A stretch of DNA of 64,000 nt. Origin: Polaromonas vacuolata (GTDB lineage: Bacteria; Pseudomonadota; Gammaproteobacteria; Burkholderiales; Burkholderiaceae_C). The position numbers and the translations under genes are program-made. How positions within the stretch are numbered: the first letter of the stretch is position 1; every line of letters begins with the position of its first letter. Positions 7,346-15,587 of the stretch are shown here, one piece after another. Below the pieces are notes generated by a model. It ran no database searches and was not told where the DNA came from. It saw only the letters and a program-made list of their open reading frames with translations. The stretch covers positions 3,591,501 through 3,655,500 of the forward strand of contig NZ_CP051461.1 of NCBI RefSeq assembly GCF_012584515.1, in the 5' to 3' direction.

Positions 7346-8395
7346 ATGCTAAATGTACAACGTCGTTCCGATGTTCTCGCGGTACTGCTGGTCACACTAC
7401 TTCTAGCTATAGTGCTGCCCGCATGGCTAGACTCATTTCGTTTAAATCTGATCGGAAAGTACCTCACATTCGGTTTCGTAGCAGTTGGCATAGTCCTGAC
7501 CTGGGGGTATGGTGGTGTGCTCAGCTTAGGTCAGGGCATGTTCTTCGGCATGGGTGGCTACATGATGGCAATGTTTCTGAAGCTGGAGGCATCAGCGCCG
7601 GAGTTGCCCGACTTCATGGTTTGGAGCAGTGTCGAGCAACTCCCAGCCTGGTGGCAACCGTTTCACTCTATGGGGTGGACATTGCTCGCCATTTTGTTGA
7701 TCCCTGCGGTGATTGCTTATGTATTTTCTTACGCCATCTTTCGCAAGCGCGTAAGCGGTGTTTACTTTGCAATTGTGACTCTGTCACTCGCACTTACCCT
7801 CACTGTGGTGGTGGTAGGTCAGCAAGGTGGTACTGGTGGTGCCAACGGCATCACCGACTTTCGTACGCTATTGGGTTGGGACATACTAAGTAATACGGCT
7901 AAAAAAACGATGTACTTTATCGAAGTTGCAGCGATAGTCTTAGTGATGGTGCTCTCTCTGGCCATCGTACGCAGCCGATTCGGCAAGATTTTGATTGCAA
8001 TAAGAGACCGTGAAGACCGTGTGCGTTTCAGCGGCTACGACACGGCTCATATGAAAGCCTTTGTGTTTGCAGTTGCAGCTGTCCTTTCGTCTATCGGCGG
8101 TGCGTTTTACAGCTTGCAAGTCGGACTAATCGCACCCAGCGTGATCGGTGTAGTCACTTCAGTAGAGATGGTCATTTATGCAGCGGTCGGTGGTCGATTA
8201 TCGATCCCGGGAGCAGTCGTCGGGGCTTTACTAATCGGTTTTCTGAAGTCGTATCTGTCAGAGATGTTTCCTGAAAGCTGGCTTTATTTTCTCGGTGCAG
8301 TTTTTATACTTGTGGTCTGGGTTATGCCTAATGGACTCGCAGGTTTGACTGATCACCTGCCATGGCAACGCAAAGCACGGGCTGCACGATCATGA
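7346..8395 (+). CDS. urtC: Urea/amide ABC transporter permease (UrtC-like)
   Basis: This is the second permease of the importer (LivM/UrtC family), 349 residues. It contains KYLTFGFVAVGIVLTWGYGGVLSLGQGMFFGMGGY, with the LSLGQG motif of this family, and many membrane segments. The cytoplasmic loop ILIAIRDREDRVRFSGYD, which contacts the ATPase, is present. The C-terminus ends HLPWQRKARAARS. The ATG at 7346 lies four bases after the urtB stop. Its stop codon overlaps the urtD start (ATGA at 8392-8395), which implies translational coupling. Confidence 0.87.
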   Translation: MLNVQRRSDVLAVLLVTLLLAIVLPAWLDSFRLNLIGKYLTFGFVAVGIVLTWGYGGVLSLGQGMFFGMGGYMMAMFLKLEASAPELPDFMVWSSVEQLPAWWQPFHSMGWTLLAILLIPAVIAYVFSYAIFRKRVSGVYFAIVTLSLALTLTVVVVGQQGGTGGANGITDFRTLLGWDILSNTAKKTMYFIEVAAIVLVMVLSLAIVRSRFGKILIAIRDREDRVRFSGYDTAHMKAFVFAVAAVLSSIGGAFYSLQVGLIAPSVIGVVTSVEMVIYAAVGGRLSIPGAVVGALLIGFLKSYLSEMFPESWLYFLGAVFILVVWVMPNGLAGLTDHLPWQRKARAARS

Positions 8396-9219
8396 GCGCA
8401 TTGATGAATTCCCAGTCTGTCGCTCAACCGAAAAAGGCGGACGACGTGCCACCTTATCTGAGCAGCTCCGCTATGTTGCCTATTCCTGAACAAGTCTTGC
8501 TGGTGGAAGAACTCACGGTGTCCTTTGATGGTTTCAAGGCGGTTGATGCATTGAGTCTTTCGGTTGAACGCAACGAGCTACGCGTAATCATCGGTCCAAA
8601 TGGCGCAGGTAAAACAACGCTACTTGACATGATTTGTGGCAAAACCAAACCAACGAAGGGTCGTGTATTGTTCAAGGGCCTTGATTTGACCCGCATGAGC
8701 GAGCATCAAATCGTACGCGCTGGTGTTGGACGGAAATTCCAGACTCCGTCTGTGTATGAAGATCTTACGGTGTTTGAGAACTTCGAAATTTCGTTGCCAA
8801 AAATGCATGGTTTGTTTCAGTCACTTACCTTTCGCCGAACCCCTGAGGCGCGCGAGCGCATCCACAAGATGGCCGGCGAGGTGTATCTGAGCGATCAGCT
8901 AAGCAGACGCGCTGGTCAGCTCAGTCATGGGCAAAAGCAATGGTTAGAAATTGGCATGTTGCTAATGCAGGAACCTGAACTTTTACTGTTGGACGAGCCG
9001 GTGGCGGGCATGAGCCCGCGCGAACGTGAACAAACCGGCGATTTGCTCAACCGAATTGCTCAAGGCAAATCGGTTGTCGTGATCGAACACGACATGGATT
9101 TTGTCAAGCGCATTGCTCACAAGGTTACGGTGTTGCATCAGGGCAAGATGCTCAGCGAAGGCACCGCCACCGAAGTCCAATCCGACCAACGCGTTATTGA
9201 TGTTTATCTTGGTCATTGA
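8392..9219 (+). CDS. urtD: Urea/amide ABC transporter ATP-binding protein (UrtD-like)
   Basis: This is a cytoplasmic ABC ATPase of the LivG/UrtD group, 275 residues. Walker A is GPNGAGKTT (about 75-83), the signature is LSHGQKQWLEIG (typical of UrtD rather than LivG), and Walker B is LLLLDEPVAGMSP. The H-loop is VVIEHDMDFV. A leader of about 35 residues precedes the ABC fold. The start at 8392 overlaps the urtC stop by four bases; a longer frame from 8362 would begin inside urtC and is less likely. It pairs with the UrtE-like ATPase to drive import. Confidence 0.88.
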   Translation: MSALMNSQSVAQPKKADDVPPYLSSSAMLPIPEQVLLVEELTVSFDGFKAVDALSLSVERNELRVIIGPNGAGKTTLLDMICGKTKPTKGRVLFKGLDLTRMSEHQIVRAGVGRKFQTPSVYEDLTVFENFEISLPKMHGLFQSLTFRRTPEARERIHKMAGEVYLSDQLSRRAGQLSHGQKQWLEIGMLLMQEPELLLLDEPVAGMSPREREQTGDLLNRIAQGKSVVVIEHDMDFVKRIAHKVTVLHQGKMLSEGTATEVQSDQRVIDVYLGH

Positions 9220-9233
9220 AAGAAAGCCCTGCC

Positions 9234-9923
9234 ATGTTTGAAGTATCACAACTCAACGTCGCTTACAGTGAATCCCATGTGATTCATGATGTTTCACTGG
9301 TGGTTGGCGCCAACGACTCTGTTGCCGTGATGGGACGAAACGGTATGGGCAAAACGACTTTACTTAAGTCGTTGATTGGATTGCTGCCTACGCGTTCCGG
9401 CAGCATTCGCCTAAACGGTCATGAATTGGCCGGCCTGCCCAGCTACGAGCGCGTGAAGCAGGGACTGGCCTTTGTGCCTCAGGGGCGCATGGTGTTTCCC
9501 TTACTGACAGTAGAGCAAAATATTCTTACGGGCGCCGAGCACTCAGGCCACCGCACTGTACCCGATTACCTTTACCATTTTTTCCCGGTGCTTCAAGATA
9601 TGAAATACCGCAAGGGCGGTAACTTATCGGGTGGTCAGCAACAGATGCTAGCCATCGCACGCGCGCTAATCTCAGATCCCAAGGTCTTGATCCTTGACGA
9701 ACCAACCGAAGGCCTCCAGCCTTCGATCATCAAGGAACTGGCTCAAACGCTCAACGTGCTGCGCGCGGAGCGCGGCTTCGCCATCGTCATATCCGAGCAG
9801 GTACTGAGCTTTGCGCTCGACTTGGCGGACCGGTTTCTAGTCATTGACCGTGGGCGCATAGTGCACGACGAGTTGCGCGCCGGCCTTGATCAGGAGAAGG
9901 TCAGGTCTTTCCTGACCGTTTGA
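9234..9923 (+). CDS. urtE: Urea/amide ABC transporter ATP-binding protein (UrtE-like)
   Basis: This is the second ABC ATPase of the importer (LivF/UrtE group), 229 residues, the usual UrtE size. It has Walker A GRNGMGKTT, Q-loop FVPQGRMVFP, signature LSGGQQQMLAIARAL and Walker B VLILDEPTEGLQPS. The ATG at 9234 (MFEVSQLNVAY) follows a weak GAAAG site and matches family starts. A TTG overlapping the urtD stop at 9216 is the alternative. The amidase gene follows 45 bp later in the same direction. Confidence 0.88.
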   Translation: MFEVSQLNVAYSESHVIHDVSLVVGANDSVAVMGRNGMGKTTLLKSLIGLLPTRSGSIRLNGHELAGLPSYERVKQGLAFVPQGRMVFPLLTVEQNILTGAEHSGHRTVPDYLYHFFPVLQDMKYRKGGNLSGGQQQMLAIARALISDPKVLILDEPTEGLQPSIIKELAQTLNVLRAERGFAIVISEQVLSFALDLADRFLVIDRGRIVHDELRAGLDQEKVRSFLTV

Positions 9924-9968
9924 AATCGCACTCACCCTATCAACCATAGAAACTTAAGTGGAGACAAA

Positions 9969-11516
9969 ATGACCAAGGTAAATTCGAATGATATCGACCT
10001 GACTGAATTGACTGTTGAGCAGGTTCAGGCGGGTTTCGCCAGCGGCACCTTTAACTCAGAACAGCTGACCGAGGCTTATCTGAAGCGCATCGCAGAATTC
10101 AATCCAGCATATAACGCGATCATCTTTTTCAATGAAAAAGCAGTTGAAGAAGCCCGGGCAATCGACAAGCGCCGTGCTGCCGGCGAAAAACTCGGGCCTC
10201 TCGCGGGCGTTCCGGTCGTCGTGAAGGAAGCGATGGATATGAAGGGTTTTCCGACTACGGGCGGCTGGTCACTTCTTTACAGCAAAACCGGTGGCGTCGA
10301 CCTGTTACCAGAGACCGACTCTCCTGTAGTGGCTCGGATGCGCAAAGCCGATACTGTGATCCTGGGTAAGACCAACATTCCGGTGCTCAGCCACACTGGC
10401 TCGCATGCTAACGGTAGCTGGGCTGGCTCTACTTACAATTCGGCTGGCCGCGAGTTTCTTCCCGGTGGCAGCAGCGCTGGGACTGCAACTGCAGTTGGCG
10501 CTAATTTCTGTGTGCTCGGTTTGGCGGAAGAAACCGCTGGCTCGATCCAAAACCCTGCCTCGGCTCAAGGACTTGTGGGAATAAAACCGACCTTTGCGCT
10601 CGTTCCCAACGCCGGTGTCTTTCCGCTTTCTAGCCTTCGTGACGTTGTTGGTCCCATCGCACGGTGCGTGCGAGACGCAGCATTGACGCTGGACGCACTG
10701 GCCGGATTCTCGATGGAGGATCCCAAGACGACCGCAAGCATAGGAAAACTTCCGAAAGGCGGCTACACGTCGAAACTAAATAAGGACGCGCTGAAGGGCA
10801 AGCGCATTGGCCTCTATGGACCGGGCTGGCGTGCCTCGACATTTGCGGAGGAGACGAAAGGACTATATAAACGTTCACAGGAAGAACTAAGAAAACTCGG
10901 AGCAGACCTTATTGAGGATCCCTTCGCCAATTCCGGATTCATGGAACTACGTAAAGCTGTCTTGCCAGGGGCAGAGTTCGACGCACGTGGTATGGAATCA
11001 ATTGCTTATGACATTCAAAAATATCTCGAACGCATGGGTTCGAGTGTCGCTCTGAAAACATTCGCCGAATTTGCTAAGGCAACGCAAAAAGAGGATGCGT
11101 TCGGGCCAGAGGGAACATTGAGTTATATGAGTCATATGCCCGCGTTCGTCGAATCAGCTAAGTCTCCTTCCACCCCCACGGATATGACATTGTTCATCGC
11201 TCTGAGAGAACTCTACCTAAATACATTCAATACAGTTTTCGACAAGCATGGGCTTGATGCGGTCATTTATCCACAAATGCGTGGCCCTTTAGGTCCGCTT
11301 CACGGTGACGAAACAATCGATGGGATGGTAGTCAGTGAGGTAAATATTGCAGGTCTTCCAGCGGTAACCATTCCAGCAGGCAACTACGCCTCCGGCGCTC
11401 CGTTCAACCTCGTTATCGTTGCGCGGCAGTGGAACGAAGCCGACATGCTTGCTATCGCGTACGCCTACGAACAGGGAACAAAGTACCGTAAGGCGACGGA
11501 ACTCAAAAAAAATTAA
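9969..11516 (+). CDS. Amidase-signature family hydrolase
   Basis: This 515-residue amidase-signature enzyme hydrolyses C-N amide bonds. The Ser-cisSer-Lys triad is visible: Lys86 in VVVKEAMD, Ser168 in PGGSSAGT and Ser192 in ETAGSIQNPA. The 24-residue spacing between the two serines matches the family. The family is broad (GatA, allophanate hydrolase, fatty-acid amide hydrolase), and sequence alone does not name the substrate. Lying directly after the transporter and before amiC/amiR, it probably releases ammonia from the imported amide, replacing the unrelated nitrilase-type AmiE of Pseudomonas. No signal peptide is seen, so it is cytoplasmic. No urease gene is visible nearby. Confidence 0.85.
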   Translation: MTKVNSNDIDLTELTVEQVQAGFASGTFNSEQLTEAYLKRIAEFNPAYNAIIFFNEKAVEEARAIDKRRAAGEKLGPLAGVPVVVKEAMDMKGFPTTGGWSLLYSKTGGVDLLPETDSPVVARMRKADTVILGKTNIPVLSHTGSHANGSWAGSTYNSAGREFLPGGSSAGTATAVGANFCVLGLAEETAGSIQNPASAQGLVGIKPTFALVPNAGVFPLSSLRDVVGPIARCVRDAALTLDALAGFSMEDPKTTASIGKLPKGGYTSKLNKDALKGKRIGLYGPGWRASTFAEETKGLYKRSQEELRKLGADLIEDPFANSGFMELRKAVLPGAEFDARGMESIAYDIQKYLERMGSSVALKTFAEFAKATQKEDAFGPEGTLSYMSHMPAFVESAKSPSTPTDMTLFIALRELYLNTFNTVFDKHGLDAVIYPQMRGPLGPLHGDETIDGMVVSEVNIAGLPAVTIPAGNYASGAPFNLVIVARQWNEADMLAIAYAYEQGTKYRKATELKKN

Positions 11517-11542
11517 TAAGTTTCTTGTAACCAACGGGTTCC

Positions 11543-12106
11543 GTGCTGGCTCACGAGATTGAAGCAGATCCGTTTGGCTGGCCGTCTTTGAAACGCAGTC
11601 CGTGTATGCGTTGGACCGGCCAGCTCCTTTGTCCAGACAGTTTGAGTCTCAATCACCTAAAAGAGCAAGGTCATGAAAATATGGTGATGTCTCATTCAGC
11701 AGAAGTTGGTGTGAAGGTCATCAACTGCAAGATAATGCGACTGCACCTCAAGGTCGAAGTCTGCTTTGAGCAGTTGATCAAGTCCGGAGCGATGTCTGCA
11801 TTGGTATCCGGTGCTCAGGTCGCTTTTTTGCGAATGCGTGAATTCTTATGCATTGACACTGCAACTCGGCAAGCCTGGGGACATCGAAGTGCACCACCTA
11901 CTTTATCTAATCGAATACGCTCGCGTAGCCGTACTGTAAGCCTACAAAACCAATATGCGCAGCTCCAGTGTCAGAGTAGATGCAGACGAGAAGAAGTCTA
12001 CTCAAAGCATTTTCGGCTAATCCAACTAGCGTATCGCGTTCAATCCAAGCAGTCTGCCCAACCAATTACGGCGCGCTTGCACGCAACTCACATCAAACTG
12101 AGATAA
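11543..12106 (+). CDS. Hypothetical ORF filling the amidase-amiC gap (doubtful)
   Basis: This 187-codon open frame begins at a GTG and lies between the amidase and the amiC-like gene. I do not recognise it. The translation is rich in Arg, Ser and Gln, has no clear domain, membrane segment or signal peptide, and lacks a good ribosome-binding site at the GTG. It may be a chance frame or the remains of a decayed gene in a 650-bp gap. The gap is otherwise without recognisable features apart from the region just ahead of amiC. Confidence 0.2.
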   Translation: MLAHEIEADPFGWPSLKRSPCMRWTGQLLCPDSLSLNHLKEQGHENMVMSHSAEVGVKVINCKIMRLHLKVEVCFEQLIKSGAMSALVSGAQVAFLRMREFLCIDTATRQAWGHRSAPPTLSNRIRSRSRTVSLQNQYAQLQCQSRCRREEVYSKHFRLIQLAYRVQSKQSAQPITARLHATHIKLR

Positions 12107-12165
12107 GGTCTTGAAAATGACATTAATATCGATAATGAAAAAATCTATCGGGAAAAGGCGACATC

Positions 12166-13320
12166 GTGGCTAACAAGGATCCTATTCGCGTCGGCATTCT
12201 GTACTCAGAAACGGGCGTCACTTCGACAATTGGGCTGTCGCAACTGCAGGGCGCTCTTCTGGGCATTGAGGAAATCAACGAGGCCGGAGGGATCGATGGA
12301 CGCGAGTTGGTGGCCGTTCGCTACGATCCTCAATCCACGCCCTCGCGATACGCCGAACTGGCCGAGAGACTAATTGTGCAAGATGGCGTCAATGTAATTT
12401 TTGGATGCTACATGTCTAGTAGTCGCAAAGCGGTTATACCCGTGATTGAAAAATGGAACAAGCTACTGTTTTATCCCACTCTGTATGAGGGATTCGAATA
12501 TTCGAGCAACGTCATTTATACAGGGGCTGCACCCAACCAAAACAGCGTTCAGCTTGCCGAGTTCATGACTTCTAACTTTGGTTGCCGTGTGTACCTGATT
12601 GGTTCAGACTACATCTATCCTTATGAGTCGAACCGTATCATGGGCGAATTGGTCCAGCAACGACAAGGCAGAGAGAAACTTGCGGAGCGATACATGCCGC
12701 TCAATGCGACAGAGAAGGACTTTGTCGAAGTCATGGCCGACATTCACAACAAGAAACCAGACTTCATCTTTTCGACCGTGGTCGGCGAGTCCACTGCAGC
12801 GTTGTACCGAGCCTATTCCGATGCCGGGTTTGATCCCAAGACTATGCCTATTGCCAGCTTAACGACTTCAGAAGCAGAGATTTCTCAAATGGAGCGCGGC
12901 ATGGCAACTGGTCACTACACTTCTGCGCCTTACTTCCAGTCCATCCAGTCAGAGGTCAATCTCCGATGTCTCGCGCGGCTGCGCCAACGTTTTGACGGAT
13001 TCAGCGTACCCAATCTTTGCTGGGAGGCATCCTATTTCCAGATGCATATTTTTGCGAACGCATTGCGCCGCTCCGGTAATGAAGGCATTGCTCAACTTAT
13101 TCCGCATATTTTGGGTAGCGAATTTGACGCTCCCCAAGGGCGCATCAAAATCGATCCTGCAAACCATCACACTTGCTTATACCCCCGCATTGGACGCGTC
13201 GATGCAGAGGGTCAATTCACGATTGTGCGCCAAGCGACACGCTCGGTTTACCCTGATCCTTATTTGGTCACGCATTCACTGGGTGACTGGGCTGCCAAAC
13301 TAGAAACGTTGGAGCACTGA
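12166..13320 (+). CDS. amiC: AmiC-like amide sensor protein, regulator of AmiR
   Basis: This 384-residue protein has the same fold as UrtA but no signal peptide, beginning directly with MANKDPIRVGILYSETG, so it is cytoplasmic. It keeps the family landmarks FGCYMSSSRKAVIPV, LLFYPTLYEGFE and YLIGSDYIYPYESN. In Pseudomonas, AmiC binds short amides and releases the antiterminator AmiR when the inducer is present. The GTG at 12166 is used; it has GGAAAAGGCG upstream. The stop overlaps the amiR start (TGATG), so sensor and effector are made together. It is a paralogue of the UrtA-like protein at 5167 but only moderately similar to it. Confidence 0.85.
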   Translation: MANKDPIRVGILYSETGVTSTIGLSQLQGALLGIEEINEAGGIDGRELVAVRYDPQSTPSRYAELAERLIVQDGVNVIFGCYMSSSRKAVIPVIEKWNKLLFYPTLYEGFEYSSNVIYTGAAPNQNSVQLAEFMTSNFGCRVYLIGSDYIYPYESNRIMGELVQQRQGREKLAERYMPLNATEKDFVEVMADIHNKKPDFIFSTVVGESTAALYRAYSDAGFDPKTMPIASLTTSEAEISQMERGMATGHYTSAPYFQSIQSEVNLRCLARLRQRFDGFSVPNLCWEASYFQMHIFANALRRSGNEGIAQLIPHILGSEFDAPQGRIKIDPANHHTCLYPRIGRVDAEGQFTIVRQATRSVYPDPYLVTHSLGDWAAKLETLEH

Positions 13321-13952
13321 TGAGCGACAGTAGTGCTACGCGCAGCACATTGCGGGTGACGCCTCCGCAACTCAAAGAGCTACGTGCACTCAAAATTATT
13401 GTGATTCATCCTGATGATGCGGACGGCATGCAGTTGACTCAGCAGCTACAACGCATCGGTTGCCAGGTGCAAGCTTTCTGGCCTCCCGTACAGATTTTAC
13501 CTACGGGCATCGACATCGTCTTCATGGCCGTGCGGCCCGACACCATTGGTTTGCGATTTGAATGGATACAGAGTGAAGATGCTCCGACCGTGATTGCAGT
13601 AGTGACATATGAAAATCCAACGATTATTGACGCTGTTCTAGCCTTAGGTGCTCAGGCAGTTCTACCTTCGCCGGTTCGTTCATTTGGATTATTAACAGCA
13701 TTGGTTCTCGCTCGCGAAACCCACAAGGAAAATCGGTCATTGACACGCCGATTACGCAAGGTAGAAGCTAAACTGCTTGGGGCTCGGCATTTATCAGAGG
13801 CAAAAACAATTCTAATGAAAACGCACAACGTTTCCGAATCGCAAGCCTACGATCTAATTCGTGATCAAGCCATGAGCAAGCGCACAACAATAGAAGACGT
13901 CGCCGCGGCTATCGTTCATGCTAGTGAAGTTTTGTCACTTGGCAGGCGGTGA
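13320..13952 (+). CDS. amiR: AmiR-like antiterminator with ANTAR domain
   Basis: This 210-residue RNA-binding antiterminator has an N-terminal pseudo-receiver region (about 20-130, IIVIHPDDADGMQLTQQLQ onward) without a clear phosphorylation-site aspartate. A coiled-coil link (NRSLTRRLRKVEAKL) follows, then a C-terminal ANTAR domain (about 150-205, LSEAKTILMKTHNVSESQAY). The architecture is that of AmiR, which binds leader RNA and prevents termination when freed from AmiC. A matching two-hexaloop target sits upstream of urtA at 4907-4950. The gene is coupled to amiC and is the last one of the cluster before IS30 copy 3. Confidence 0.88.
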   Translation: MSDSSATRSTLRVTPPQLKELRALKIIVIHPDDADGMQLTQQLQRIGCQVQAFWPPVQILPTGIDIVFMAVRPDTIGLRFEWIQSEDAPTVIAVVTYENPTIIDAVLALGAQAVLPSPVRSFGLLTALVLARETHKENRSLTRRLRKVEAKLLGARHLSEAKTILMKTHNVSESQAYDLIRDQAMSKRTTIEDVAAAIVHASEVLSLGRR

Positions 13953-14305
13953 GCCTGTTGATAAAGTAATAAAAAAGATATAAAAAGGCAGGAAAAACTT
14001 CAACTCGATAAATGTCGAACGACATATTAATATAGTTCGAAGCAACTTCAGACCTAGCTAACTTACTAAGAAGCATAGCCTTATAAAAGAAGTTGATACA
14101 AATTTTTAAAATCGAATGAGCCTTACAAGCCAATGTTTAAATGCATGCGGATACGATTTTAATAAAAAAATCTATGTGCTCAAAGATTACCCACTTAGTT
14201 TGCTCTCGAGTTGCGAAGTATTCACCGTAAATAGCTTGCTTTTTCAGCGTAGCAAAAAAGACTCTACTAAGGCTTCATTCCAACAATTTTCTATCCTACT
14301 CATGC
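13953..14305. other. Intergenic stretch between amiR and IS30 copy 3
   Basis: This AT-rich stretch of about 350 bp contains no recognisable gene. A 68-codon frame from 14116 runs into the IS end and has no family resemblance. No strong terminator with a U-run was found directly after amiR. Confidence 0.5.
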
Positions 14306-15394
14306 CGCGGATTCAAGTCTGAAGTGCAACTTTGAAATTAACCGTACGGGTGGGTGAGATGTGAGAGCATCCAAGCTTCCCGACTACCAAGTCAAAGTTG
14401 ACCAGAATGATTTACACACACCTCACCCGTGACGAACGTTACCAGATTGCAATCCTCGTCAAAGCAAACTTCAATCAAAGTGAAATTGCAAAAATGATGG
14501 ACCGTGATAAATCGAGCATCAGCCGTGAGTTGCGTCGTAACCGCGGTCTACGAGGCTATCGCCCTAAGCAGGCAAATGACAAAGCCCAAGAACGTAGACT
14601 TGCCTGCGCCAATAGTCCTAGAGTTGCTGACTCGACATGGGCTGTAGTGGAGGAAAAGTTGGCTGAGGCTTGGAGCCCCGAGCAAATCAGCGGCCACCTC
14701 GAAGCTAGCCACCAACCCGGTGTTAGCTATGAGAGCATTTACCAGTACATCTACGCTGACAAACGCGCGGGCGGCACCTTGCATAAAACACTGCGTTGCC
14801 AGAAGACGCGAAAAAAACGCAGCAGTGGCCGTGAACGGCGCGGCACCATCTCTCACCAGGTCTCAATAGAACTGCGACCCGACATCGTGCTTGAGCGTGC
14901 GCGCTTTGGCGACTGGGAGGCTGATCTGGTGATTGGTGCCGGGCAGAAGCAAGCACTAGTGACGATTAATGAGCGTGTCTCTCGCTATTCAATAATTTTC
15001 CACGTGCCATTCAAAACAGCGCAAGCCGTAGGGGACGCGTTAATCACTTTACTCAAACCGTTCGCTCATTGCGTGCACACTCTCACGACTGATAACGGCA
15101 AGGAATTTGCCCAGCATGAACGAATAGCTTCTGCGCTGAGTGCAGATTTCTTTTTCGCCCATCCATACGCCTCGTGGGAGCGTGGGGCGAACGAGAATAT
15201 GAACGGTTTGATTCGCCAGTTTTTCCCAAAGGGGATGCGCTTTAATTGCATCACCGACGATGACATTGCTTTAGCGATGCACAGGCTCAATCATCGTCCT
15301 AGAAAATGTTTAGGGTATCGAACGCCGCATCAGGTTTTTATGGAACAGTTAGAGTCCTATCAGCATACGGTTGCACTTCAAGCTTGAATCCGCC
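14306..15394 (+). mobile_element. IS30-family insertion sequence, copy 3
   Basis: This is a complete 1089-bp element, almost identical to copy 2. The 3-bp target duplication is TGC at 14303-14305 and 15395-15397. The inverted repeats are as in copy 2. One visible difference lies just before the transposase start (TTGACC here, TTGCCC in copy 2). It inserted between amiR and the integrase without breaking an obvious gene. Confidence 0.95.
14407..15387 (+). CDS. IS30-family transposase (copy 3)
   Basis: This is a 326-residue DDE transposase whose protein sequence matches copy 2 (2366-3346) from the ATG onward. It has the same helix-turn-helix, FGDWEADLVIG, TTDNGKEF and SWERGANENMNGLIR motifs, so it should be able to move this and the other IS30 copies. 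The stop is again inside the right terminal repeat. Confidence 0.95.
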   Translation: MIYTHLTRDERYQIAILVKANFNQSEIAKMMDRDKSSISRELRRNRGLRGYRPKQANDKAQERRLACANSPRVADSTWAVVEEKLAEAWSPEQISGHLEASHQPGVSYESIYQYIYADKRAGGTLHKTLRCQKTRKKRSSGRERRGTISHQVSIELRPDIVLERARFGDWEADLVIGAGQKQALVTINERVSRYSIIFHVPFKTAQAVGDALITLLKPFAHCVHTLTTDNGKEFAQHERIASALSADFFFAHPYASWERGANENMNGLIRQFFPKGMRFNCITDDDIALAMHRLNHRPRKCLGYRTPHQVFMEQLESYQHTVALQA

Positions 15395-15587
15395 TGCGTT
15401 AAACAAGCCATTTTTCCCTGAATATTTTCAGTATGCATTTGACACGTGTCGCGAGCCTAGCGCAGTTCACATATAAGCGTCAGCGCTGATTGAATTCAGC
15501 ACCCCCAGTGGCTCAGTTTTTGGTCAGCGCTAACACTTTGCTACAGTTGCTCTGGTACAAAGACACTGGAAAAACCAACGGCATTAT

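Noticed and set aside
14116..14322. 68-codon frame running into IS30 copy 3
   Set aside because: It has no recognisable domain, and its end lies inside the inserted IS, so it is not a native gene end.
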